Positions 47,852 through 59,334 of a stretch of 64,000 nucleotides of DNA are shown in pieces. The position numbers and the translations under genes are program-made. The notes under the pieces were generated by a model. The model had not been told where the DNA came from, ran no database searches, and saw only the letters and a program-made list of their open reading frames with translations. Position 1 is the stretch's first letter, and the number at the start of each line of letters is the position of its first letter. The stretch is from Eremomyces bilateralis CBS 781.70. Its lineage: Eukaryota; Ascomycota; Dothideomycetes; Eremomycetales; Eremomycetaceae. Location: the NCBI RefSeq assembly GCF_010015585.1, contig NW_022985075.1, positions 248,001-312,000 of the forward strand. Direction: 5' to 3'.

Positions 47852-48472
47852 TAATATTAGGGAAATGCTTCATGTACATCCCTATTCCCTTCCGCATACA
47901 TCCCATTTCGCCTCCGCATACATCCCAATCACGTGTCGTAGGAATATTGCGCTCTGATTGGTCCTTTTCGATGCAGTCATTAACACGTGACTTATCTGAA
48001 TATAGTCCCTGCAGCGTGAACAGGCCCCCGCCTGTTTCAGGCACCCCCACCGCCTGTCTTAGGCACCCCAACCGCCCGTCTCAGGCGCTCCCTACCACCG
48101 ATACTAGGCGCCCCCCAGCACCCGTTTTGAGCACCTCCAACCACCGGTTTCTGGGCACGGGTATCAGAAAGGGTGGTAGAGGTGCCTAGAGCTGCCTAAA
48201 ATGAGTGGAGTGGTATGGGTGATAGGGATGCCTAAAATGGGTGGTAGAGAGTGCCTAAAATGGGTGGTAGAGGGTGCCTAAGACGGGCGGGGGCTTGCCC
48301 GCTCTACAGGAACTTTATTCAAATATGTCACGTGCTAATGACTGCATCCCAAAGGACCAATCAGAGCGCAAGATTCCTACTACACGTGATTGGGATGTAT
48401 GCAGAGGCGAAATGGGATGTATGCGGAAGGGAATAGTGATGTATGTACATGAAGCATTTCCTATAATATTAA
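47852..48472. mobile_element. Foldback / MITE-like element with ~180-bp inverted arms
   Basis: The left arm (about 47,852-48,035) and right arm (about 48,285-48,472) are inverted copies, matching by eye at roughly nine of ten bases with a 4-bp indel (one extra ACAT in the right arm). The outer ends read TAATATTAGGGAAATG and, reversed, TAATATTATAGGAAATG. Each arm has two tandem GCATACATCCCA units, a CCAAT box (CTGATTGGTCC) and two CACGTG sites. Between the arms are degenerate ~20-bp tandem units, CCGCCTGTCTTAGGCACCCC on the left and GTGCCTAAAATGGGTGGTAG on the right, themselves in inverted orientation. There is no open frame for a transposase, so it is non-autonomous. A TA target duplication is possible but not proven. 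Confidence 0.8.
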
Positions 48473-48609
48473 CGGGGAATTCCAATCGATCTGGAGAGCC
48501 ACGTGCCGGGAGTCATTTATGAAGTTTCTGGTGGTTTGATTGGCTCGGACTTGGGTTGGGAAATACACTTGGCCGCTTGGCAGTTCCCGGCCAATACGAC
48601 TGTTCGACC

Positions 48610-48895
48610 CATGCCCAGCGGTGAGAAAAATTAGCAGCACACCAGAATTTAACAGGAGTCGATTCTGTGCAATGTTGAACTCCACAGCCCCGCGTATACG
48701 GGCTTTTTTAGGTGTATCATAATGCTTTTTAGGGTGTTCTGGCTGTGTAGCATATTTTCGAGCTTGATTTCGCGTTAAATCCATTTTCAGATGACTTATT
48801 GTAAAGTGACATTGACTTGTATACAATTTGGTGTGAGTGCGGGTGTACTTCGGGAATTGGCGTGCTGCTAATTGTGCTCACCGCTGGGCCATGGC
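48610..48895. repeat. Second inverted repeat, possible decayed element
   Basis: CCCAGCGGTGAGAAAAATTA at 48,614 onward and its near-complement around 48,851-48,893 (TGCTGCTAATTGTGCTCACC) form ~40-bp arms around a ~190-bp spacer. Both arms continue into AGCAGCAC. It is not related to the foldback arms nearby. It may be an older miniature element. Confidence 0.6.
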
Positions 48896-50430
48896 CCGCC
48901 CAGCACCCATCGTGCCATCCCGCCGGAAACCTTGGTGTAAATCTTGGCGGAAACCTCACTGCTATTCAATGGCTTCATCTCCTCTCCGCCAAGTCTCCTC
49001 TCTGAGGAACCTGCGAATCTCACTAAAATATGAATTGCAAGTTTGCAACAGCTTCTCTTGAAATCCCTCCATATCTACTCTACCAGGAACCAGATTTGGA
49101 CCCCTTACACTATTCCGTCTAGGCCTTCCAACCATGAACTAGATGCTTGGATCCGATTCTCCCCAAAACCGAAAATAATCCGCATTTCTAGGTACAGCTT
49201 ACGCGCTATGGGCCGCCTTGCTGGGCCAGCCGCCAGCGACCCAACTTTTGTTGACGTCCGCCATGAGCCGCCCCGTGGCGAGGTTTCCTCGTTCAAGATA
49301 TCGATGGGCGGGTAATCGTGCCTTATTCCCATCAGTTATACGAGCATCGCCGACGACAGTTGCAAGCTGGAATCGGTAATGAAATGTTTTCTCTCTTCGA
49401 AGAAACCAGGCTCGGATTTGCGTTGTCCCGGTACTCGGACTCCCCATCTTCGATCCACCGTCGTCCGGTCAGTACGCATTCTGTACTTCTCGAACGTTTG
49501 TTTGAAACGTTCGTTGGGGCGGTTCATTCCTCGATCTAATCATTAAGTATTGTGTAACCTCCGTATCCGAGAGGGCACCTATGGGTAGGAGCGCGGACCT
49601 TCAGTCTTCGGCTCTTCGCCTGTGTACCACCACAGTAACCAACCAAGTTGGTCGATTTCAACTAACTTCGACGCTTAACTATTTCCTACGCCGTAATACA
49701 GAATCGGAAAGCCCGATTAAATGATGCAAATCGGGAAAGAGTGCGGCAGTGTGTTCTACGGTTCGTCGTTCCTTAGTTACCTGCTTCATGACCTGAAGCT
49801 GACCTAATCCCAGCTCTCTCCATATCCACGGACAATCGAGGGGACCCGACAAGTCTAGCCGGAACTTTGAGACTGATGCACTATCATCCGTAGAGGACGC
49901 TCACTCATCGGTTGAACTCTTGATCTTCCAGTACGGGGATTTGGACACGTCGCTCAAATGGGTGCGGCATCTTTACTGTATGGCGTCTCAAAATAGTCAA
50001 CCTGCTTGCCGTATCGACCTTTAGGACCAGTTCTGATCGGAAGCATGGCTGAGCGCATTGTCAGGAATACTATCGCGAATCCACTTTGCTCACAGTAACG
50101 TCAGTATGCGGTTACGGTGCGCGTTCGGAATGAGCAAAACAAGGTCCCCCGTCGTAGTGCTCTGCAGAGTCTCGACCCGGATGCACTGGGAAATGCCATT
50201 GTTACCATCCCACTGCTATTGTACCTTTCCTGGTGATCTAACTATTATTCGAGCACATCTACAAATATCTCGGCTTCATCCGCCGTCGCCAATGCTTTCT
50301 CTTTATCACTTCTCCTCTACTGCTCCATCAATGCTCTGGTTCATCATTCTGTTCTGTATAGACATACCACCTCCCTCGTTATCTTAGACTCGTATTTTCT
50401 TTCCTCTCAAAACCTTCCGACAAGAGCCGC

Positions 50431-50439
50431 ATATATATT
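50431..50439 (+). promoter_or_regulatory. Putative TATA element of the PKS gene
   Basis: ATATATATT about 160 bp upstream of the PKS ATG, in a C/T-rich promoter. Weak on its own. Confidence 0.3.
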
Positions 50440-50600
50440 GGATATTCCTTCCATACCTCATACTGACCGGGATACCACACTCGAGGTAGGCTCCTGAGAA
50501 TCGAGTCCATACTCATGAATTAAAGTCAAGCTGTCTTGTTCCTCGTCTTGCCCTCTCTTCCTTTCCTTTTCCTACCGTTACGAGCACGGTAGTCGTCACG

Positions 50601-53600
50601 ATGAATACCCTTGTTTTCGGTGACCAAACAGCAGACCAATATCCGCTCCTGCGGAAGGTCACCACCCGGAAGGACAATGCTCTCCTCGCTACTTTCCTCG
50701 AGCGAGCTGCGGTAGCTCTTCGAGAGGAAATCCAGCGGCTTCCACGTAGTCAACGTGAGGAATTTCCCGATTTTCTCACAATGAACCAGCTAGTGGAAGC
50801 ATACTACGAGAAGGGTGTGCGACTTCCTCAGATTGAGAGTTGTTTCGTTACCGTTGCTCAACTTGCGCATTTCATCGGGTAAGTACAACCTAAAATGACC
50901 TAGCTGGGACAACTTCTCACAACAGTTTAGTTATTACGGAGAGAACCCGTCTGAACTGCCTAATGCCTCGAACACCCGAATCCTAGGTCTCTGTACAGGT
51001 CTCCTGGCTGGATCGGCTGTTGCTTGCTCGCGTTCACTCTCCGATCTTTTGCCGCTATCAGTTCAAGTCTTGCGAATTTCCTTCCGCGTTGGCACCCTGG
51101 TTGCGGTTGCGAAATCCGCTTTGACAGACTCCAATGAAAGCTGGTCCACGATCGTGACTGGCACAAGCCACGAAACCGCTCAAAAAGCCTTGGATAAATT
51201 CCATGCCGAGAACAGCATACCAAACTCCAGCCGAGCGTACATATCGGCGATCAGTGTCATGGCCTTGACTATAAGCGGACCGCCTGCGACAACCCAGCGA
51301 ATCTTCAAAGAATCTGAGGCTTTGAACAAAAACCATCGAGTTGGAATCCCTATTTTCGCACCGTATCATGCACCGCACCTCTACAGTGATGCAGAACGAG
51401 CGAATATCCTTGGAACTGACTCCTTTCAGCTCAAGCAGTTCATCCCAAACTGCTTGATCCACTCTGCTGCCACTGGAAAATGTCATTCAGCGGCCAATGC
51501 CCTTGAGCTGGTTCATATTGCGTTGGAAGAGATTCTTCAGAAGCCAGTTCGATGGGACTACCTTCTCGAGGACATGGTTTCTCAAATTACAATGTTCCCT
51601 AAGTCAGAAGCGACCATCCATGCCATTGGCATCACCAATATCGCCAACAGCTTGCTCTCGGGCTTGAAAGCTGGTGGACAAACCCACGTTTCCGTCCGAG
51701 ACCACGCTTCCTGGGTAGAGAACGACAAGCACACCGGGCGCACACAGAACGACAAGATTGCCATTGTCGGCATGTCGGGTCGTTTTCCCAATGCTGCGGA
51801 TCACGAAGCGCTCTGGGATCTTTTGATGAAAGGATTGGATGTTCATCGAGAGATTCCTAAAGATCGATTTGATGCCAAGGCTCACTGCGACCCGTCTGGC
51901 AAAGGGAAGAACAAATCGCATACACCTTACGGCTGTTTTATTGATGAACCTGGTCTTTTTGACCCTCGTTTCTTCAACATGTCTCCCCGCGAGGCAGCGC
52001 AGACAGACCCTATGGGTCGGTTGGCTTTGGTCACCGCCTATGAGGCCCTCGAGATGTCGGGATGTGTTCCTAACCGAACGCCATCGACGAAGCTACACCG
52101 GATTGGCACGTTTTATGGTCAAACAAGTGATGACTGGCGTGAAATTAACGCGGCCGAAAATGTCGACACCTACTTTATCACGGGCGGGGTGCGAGCATTC
52201 GCCACAGGGCGAATCAACTACTATTTCAAGTTCAGCGGTCCGTCATTTTCCATTGACACCGCATGCTCTTCCAGCTTGGCCGCTATTCAACTCGCCTGTA
52301 CTTCGCTCTGGGCTGGGGACTGTGATACTGCATGTGCTGGCGGTCTGAATGTCCTTACCAATCCGGACATTTTCGCCGGCCTTTCCAAGGGTCAGTTCCT
52401 GTCCAAGACAGGGTCCTGCAAAACGTACGACAACGATGCAGATGGCTATTGCCGTGGAGATGGCTGCGGGACCGTCATTCTCAAGCGATACGAGGATGCT
52501 ATCGCCGACAACGACAACATCCTTGGATGCATCCTCGGTGCTTCGACGAACCACTCTGCTGAGGCTATCTCGATCACCCATCCTCACGCTGGTGCGCAGG
52601 AGTTCTTGTATAAGAAGGTCCTTGCCGAAGCTGGCGTTGATCCGCATGACATCTCTTATGTGGAGATGCACGGCACCGGAACTCAAGCTGGTGACGGAAT
52701 TGAGATGACTTCTGTTACCAATTCCTTCGCCCCATGCCACCGCCGGAGACGTCCGGAACAAACTCTGCATCTCGGCGCGATCAAGGCGAACGTTGGCCAT
52801 GCTGAGGCTGCATCGGGGATCAATTCGTTGATCAAGGTTATGCTAATGATGCAAAAGAACGCCATCCCGGCCAATGTGGGAATCAAGGGTGAAATCAACA
52901 AGACCTTCCCCAAAGACCTCTCCGAACGGAATGTCCACATCTCACAATCAAAGGTTGCCTGGCCACGCAAAGGCGCAGAGAAGCGTCGGGCGTTCCTGAA
53001 CAACTTCAGTGCAGCGGGTGGTAACACTGCCATTGTACTCGAAGATGGCCCCCTTCGCGAGGCTCCAAAGGGCGTGGATCCCCGAGGCACACATCTCATC
53101 TCAGTTTCTGCTCGATCTATTGCATCATTGAAGAGGAATCTCAACAATTTGATGAATTGGCTCCGCGAGAACCCTAGTACGACTCTACCTAGCCTTGCTT
53201 ACACCACTACTGCTCGCCGCATTCAGCACAACTACCGCATTGCATTCACCGCGTCCGATATGAGCCAAGTTAGCGAAGGTCTCGGGGGCCAACTCAAAGA
53301 CACGTACAGCCCGATCGCCATGGTACCGACCGAAGTTGCTTTCACCTTCACTGGTCAGGGTTCTCAATATACTGCCCTCGCGAAGAAGCTGTTTGAGGAA
53401 CTCAGTTCCTTCCGTGCGGACATTGAACAACTTGACAAGCTTGCTCGCATTCAGGGTCTGCCCTCTTTCATACCTATACTCGACGGTACGGATGTCGCGA
53501 CACTGTCCCCAGTGGTGGTCCAATTGGGCCTTGCTTGTATACAAGTTGCCCTGGCTCGCATGTGGGCTTCTTGGGGCGTCAAGCCTGTTGCTGTTATTGG

Positions 53601-56600
53601 CCACAGCCTCGGCGAATATGCCGCGCTCCACGTCGCCGGTGTACTCTCAGCTAGCGACATGATCCTGCTTGTTGGGCGTCGTGCCGAGATTTTGGTCGCC
53701 AACTGTACCGAATATACTCATGGAATGCTTGCTGTGAAGGCAAGTGTTGAGACTCTTTCGTCAGTCCTGGGTTCGAAGATGACCGAAGTCGCCTGTGTCA
53801 ACAGCCCCGAGGAGACCGTTCTGTGCGGTAGCACGGACGTCATTGCCTCAACCGCTGATATTGTTGCTGCTCAAGGGTTCAAGGCGACGAAGCTTAACGT
53901 TCCTTTCGCTTTCCACTCCGCGCAAGTCGGCCCAATCATGGATTCGTTCAAGTCTGCTGCCGCCTCCGTCGTCTTTAACAAACCTTCTGTACCCGTGCTG
54001 TCTCCTCTCACCGGTGAGGTGATTAGGGAGCAAGGGGTCATTGGGCCAAACTATCTTGCACGCCATGCTCGTGAGACTGTCAATTTCTGGACTGCTCTCA
54101 CTGCCGGGCAAGAGAGCAAGGCCTTCAACGAGAAAACCACCTGGCTTGAAATTGGTGCACACCCGGTTACCTCTGCTATGGTTAAATCGTCCTTGCTCAG
54201 CCCCCCAACCACTGCATATTCATTGCGCCGCAATGAGGACCCTTGGAAGAGTCTCACCAGCAATATCTCCACGTTGTACCTTGCTGGTGTGGCTTTTGAC
54301 TTCAATGAGTATCACCGCGAGTTCAATGACGCCCATGAGCTATATGTTCTCCCAACCTACTCGTTCGATAACAAGACCTACTGGCTCGACTATCATCACA
54401 ACTGGACTCTCACTAAAGGCGAAGCGCCTTTCGTGCCAGCTCAGCAAATTGAGGCTCCGAAGGTCGAGCAAAAACCGAAGCTCTCTACCACATCACTTCA
54501 AAAGATTGTCAATGAGGAATTCCACGCCAACTCGGGGACTGTCATTTTCCAGTCTGACATGCACGAACCCACATTCAAGAAAGCCGTGGAGGGTCATATC
54601 ATCAATGGCGTTCCCCTTTGCCCGTCATCCATCTATGCTGACATGGCATTCACCGCTGCGGACTACTTGTACAAGCAGCTTCGACCCGGTGCTTCTGATG
54701 TTGGACTCAACTGCTGCTCTATGGAAGTCCACAAACCGCTTATGCCATTGGATCCCGTACCTGATGCGGGCCAACATCTTCAACTTGTGGCTAAAGCTGA
54801 CCTGGAGGTTGGCGAGGTCCATTTGACCTACCGCAGCACTGATGCCAATGGCAAACTCATATTGGAACATGGTCATGGTCTTGTGAAGTACGAAAACAAG
54901 GAAACGTGGCGTGAAGAATGGCTCCGCGTACAGTTCATGGTCCAGACTCAGATCGACCTCCTCAAATCGAAACTTGCGTCCGGAAATGCCCATAAGATTC
55001 TTCGTGGCATGGCCTATAAACTATTTGCATCGATGTGCAAATACGAGAAACCATATCAAGGCATGGAAGAAGTCATCCTTGATGCGCACAACACCGAGGC
55101 AACCGCCAAGGTCCGATTCCAGAACACGAAAGAGGATGGAGACTTCTTCTGTGCACCTTTCTGGATTGACTCTCTCTGCCATCTCTCTGGCTTCATCGTG
55201 AACGGTTCCGACCTCTGCAACCCAGATAGCGGCTTCATCTCTCACGGTTGGAGCAACATGCGATTCAGTAAGCCTTTTTCCCTTGATGGTGTCTACCAGT
55301 CGTACGTCCGCCTGCTTCCTGGACCCCGGAAGACCATGGTCGGGGACGTCTATATTCTGGAGGGCGATGAAATCATTGCTGTGACCACCGGACTCAAATT
55401 CCAAGAGATTCCTCGAAAGGCGCTGGCTATCATGCTGCCATCAAAAGAGGCTGTTAGGAAGATGATGACTCAAGGCGGTGGATCGGTGCCTGCCAAATCT
55501 GCTCCCGCTACCGAAAAAGCACCCGTGAAGACTCTATCTGCATCCGTCAGAGCTATACCCGCACCAAGGCCCAAGGTCGAAAACAAAGTCGCGCAGAAGA
55601 GGCCTTCCGGTGGCAACACTATTACAGCTCGTGTCATGAAGATTATTGCCGCGGAGACGGACGTTGACATGTCGGAACTTGTTGATGAAGCTGCTTTCGA
55701 TAACCTTGGTGTGGACTCCTTGATGTCCCTCACCATCTCTGCCAAGTTTAGGGAGGACCTCGATCTCGAGATCAGCTCAGCCCTCTTCACTGACTACCCC
55801 ACCGTTGGTGCCATGAAGAAGTTCTTCGGCCAGTACGATGGTGATGCTCCCCTCATCGAATCCGACGACTCAGATATCTCTGAACAGGATGCCATTACAC
55901 CATTCGAAGGCGAGGGCGATGGAACCAGTACTCCAGCCAGTTCCGCTCCCAGCTTTGAGGCAACAGCAAAGTCTGCTGTGGAAGTGTCTGTCATTAGGAC
56001 GCACGAGGTCTCAAACGGAGCTCCCAGCATTGCGCGCCAGACAGTTGCGGAAGAAATGGGTGTCACCGTTTCGGAGATAACCGATACTGCCGACCTCGCT
56101 GAGCTGGGCATGGATTCTCTCATGAGCTTGACTATCCTCGGCTCTCTTCGTGAGAAGACGGGTGTCGATCTTCCATCAACCTTCCTCACCACTAATCCCA
56201 CCATTGAGGACATCGAGAACGCGCTTGGGATGCGGCCGAAACCGAAGGGGACTATCAAAATGCAAGCCAAAGTTGAAGCCAAGCCTCCGAATGCTGCACC
56301 CACCTCTCCCCAGCTAGCTGAGGTGAACCGTAAATTGCACGCCAATTCCTACGATGTGTCGAAATTCCCTCCCGCTACTTCTGTCCTCCTCCAAGGTAAC
56401 GCCAAGATTGCAACTAAGAAGCTCTTCCTCTTCCCTGACGGCTCGGGGTCTGCAACGTCGTACATCAGTATCCCGAACATCTCTCCCGATGTCGCTGTCT
56501 TTGGCCTCAACTGTCCCTTCATGAAAACCCCAGCTCAGTTCACCTGCGGAATTGAGGGCGTGTCAGCCATATATCTTGCGGAGGTGCGTCGCCGCCAACC

Positions 56601-57215
56601 CAGTGGCCCTTACTTTATCGGCGGCTGGTCTGCCGGGGGCGTGGTTGCGTACGAGGTCGCCCTGCAACTGATGGCGGCGGGCGAGAAGGTAGAGCGCCTA
56701 ATACTACTTGATTCGCCTTGTCCAGTCAAACTCGAGCCTCTTCCCGCACGCTTGCATCATTTCTTCGAGAGCATTGGACTGCTGGGAACCGGCAAAGCAG
56801 GTGGCACTCCAGGCTGGCTACTACCGCACTTTGAATCTTGTATCAAGGCACTGTCAGCTTATGAACCGGCGCCGATGCCGAAAGGAATCGCGCCGTCTAC
56901 CCTTGCCATCTGGGCTACTGATGGAGTGTGTGGGAAGCCTGGTGATCCAAGACCACCGCCGGCCGAGGGAGAGGATCCCAAACCGATGAAGTGGTTACTG
57001 GACAATCGAACTGATTTTGGTGACAATGGATGGGCACAACTATTGGGCGATGAGGCCTTAACTTTCCGGGTGATGGGAGGAAACCACTTCACGATGATGC
57101 GAGATGAGCATGTGAGTTTCAGCTTCCGAGAGACCGATCTTGAGCATTTTCTAACAATACATAGGGCAACACCCTTTGCAAGCTAATCAAAGAAGGAATG
57201 GGCCTGACAGACTAA
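50601..57215 (+). CDS. Non-reducing polyketide synthase SAT-KS-AT-PT-ACP-ACP-TE (melanin, Alb1/WA type)
   Basis: 2,169 residues in three exons: 50601-50878, 50931-57111, 57165-57215 (introns 52 and 53 nt). Order and key residues: SAT with C114 (GLCTGLLAG); KS with C538 (DTACSSS), H673 (MHGTGT) and H716 (NVGHAE); AT with S985 (GHSLGEYAA); product template with H1315 (EGHIINGVPLCP) and D1506 (FWIDSLCHLSGF); two ACPs with S1689 (LGVDSLMSL) and S1822 (LGMDSLMSL); thioesterase/Claisen cyclase with S1993 (GGWSAGGVVAYE) and H2145 (GGNHF). Tandem ACP and a TE/CLC end are typical of conidial-pigment synthases making the naphthopyrone YWA1 or tetrahydroxynaphthalene. Length agrees with Alb1/PksP and WA (about 2,150). 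All catalytic residues are present, so it should be active. The last exon adds GNTLCKLIKEGMGLTD. Confidence 0.96.
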
Positions 57216-59334
57216 ATTGGCTGTTACCAGTTGCTTCGCAGTTTGGCCTTTGAAAAGTGCCCAATTTGGTGTTTCATATCAACACTGGCGTGCCTTTTGT
57301 TCCTTACTCTCCAAGTGCTCTGGACGCCTTTCTCTTCTGATTTCATTCATAGAAGCGGATTTGGATATAGCGGGGTTGGGTGTTGGGCTTCACTTGTGTC
57401 TGTCTTTGAGTCACTGCCCACGCCAGCGTCCGACGTCACGACTTTCCTAAGTTGTATATACGATCTGTTTCCAGATACTAAACAATTTCACTTTTACGTA
57501 GACTACGAATTACGTGACCGTGATACCCATTGATCACATGGGTCAAAGTGAAGGGATTGGTTCCGCTGTAGGACCACCTTATGGAATCCAAGGGATCGAT
57601 ACTGGCGATTTCTGGGTATCACAGATGGCACTTTCAATACGCTGCGCCAGACTCGGTACCCCTACTACACGCCACGGATCCGCTGCAAGCCTTTGATGAT
57701 ATGCATGTCTTGCTTTCGTAGCTCTCTGCCTTTGCTTCGGGTCAGGGAAACAGAATCAGGACGACCGGTGCGGATCCCGGATAAGCGATTATACAACATG
57801 AAGGTAGGACCTGGGGTAGATGTTGCGTTTCGTCCGGGACTCTAGTCGTGCGTACTATTCGACTCTGAGGTGACGGGAGGCGGTGACGTGCTTTCGATGA
57901 AGCACTGCCGCTACGGATGGGCATCTGGCACCAGCGACGGAGCATCGTCCGACGACGGGTCGTCCTGCCGCCTCCTGTGCTCCAGCCTTCTTATCGACGC
58001 ACACAAGGACGTTCTAGATTCATAGTGATACTAACCCTGCGTAGGAGCATGCAAGACCACCCAGTCCGCAGATGCGCGCCCCGGCGACGATTACTTGCAG
58101 ACACTGACACCTGCGGGTGCGCGGGAATCTCTCCCGTTTCCGAAGTCCGATGCATTCTCCGGGGGTCCATTGTCCAGGCGGCCGGGAGGGAATCATGGGT
58201 GGTGGGACGGCATCCACGTAGGGGTTGGACAGACATATACGAGCCAGTTTGGGCAAGATGCGAGATTTTTTACACTCCGGGGGTTCAACCACTGTCACCC
58301 CGAAAACTAATCATCGTGATACTGACTTGGGAGCGGAAGATGCGGTTGGCCGACCAGGCCCCAGGTCAGGCTCCAACGCGTCCACTCAAGTTCGGACATG
58401 TTTCTTCAATATCGAGTGGAGTTGGAGTTGTATCTTGGATGTTCTCTCCATAAAGGCCCGATGTATCATCCCTCTTCTTTTTTCTACATCTCTCCGTCTT
58501 GAATTTGCAACGATATTTAAGGTGGCTCGGTTAGGAGCGGAAATGGTATGAAAATAGGTAGAAATTTGTGATATCTAGCGCGTTTATGCCATGGAACTTG
58601 GATATTCAGCCTCTGGTATTACGTTGGCTCAATATGACAATATAGAACTCGAACAACGACTGTAGTATTATGCCTTGCCTTCCGCTCTACACCTGACGGC
58701 CGTCTGATCGTGTTCAACTCATCGCAGTCACCGTGAACATGGAATATCAACACCATGAGAATACGCAGTCCGCACTGCTTCCGAGCCTGGCTAGTTACTA
58801 TCGAACCACCGTCTCAGTATCTACAAATCAAACGACTCCACCGATGCCCTCCGCTCGCATGCATGCAGTATGTGAATAAACCGCCATATCGAATCCCTCC
58901 GGAACCCATCTCCTCGATCCGTTTTCCAACGCCAGCCGCACCATCGACAATTGCGTGGCCACCGAAGAAGCAGCGTCGAGCCCGTCATGTCGTGCACGTG
59001 ACCCAACTGTAGCTAGATCACTCCCGAGATGCGGTCGTTCGTTCGTGAACGCAGACAATCGATGATCCAGAGCCGCCCCGTCATATCGCCGCGTGTCATG
59101 CAAATCGAGAAAAAATCCTAGAAGAGGCGGCCGTGATGCGATGTGGTGGGGGGTGACTTCATCATCCATGAGATCCACGAGTGAGACTTTTCCCTCTCCG
59201 ATGTGTGTGCGCCGAACTCCGTAAAGCAAGAAATGTGTGTCGTCTGATGTCAACGACGATGGAAGTCATCGTCGACTCGAAGAATCGACGAACTACGGTG
59301 CGTCGCATCATCCTATCCTCCTATTTTTAACCCC
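57216..59334. other. Convergent intergenic interval, no supported gene
   Basis: 2.1 kb between the PKS and the Itc1-like gene, which converge. One minus-strand frame of about 140 codons (58,828-59,253) has no recognisable motif. No other cluster gene is seen on this side. Confidence 0.5.

Larger units (their letters stand above)
46970..50600. promoter_or_regulatory. Shared 3.6-kb divergent region between laccase and PKS
   Basis: No gene supported. It holds the foldback element (47,852-48,472), a second inverted repeat (48,610-48,895) and six CACGTG motifs (47643, 47930, 47984, 48329, 48383, 48500). The 49,000-50,400 part shows short frames without motifs. The 200 bp before the PKS start is C/T-rich, as is common in fungal promoters. 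Confidence 0.55.

Noticed and set aside
58828-59253. 141-codon minus-strand frame between PKS and the Itc1-like gene
   Set aside because: No motif, no intron signals, and composition unlike neighbouring coding exons; probably chance.
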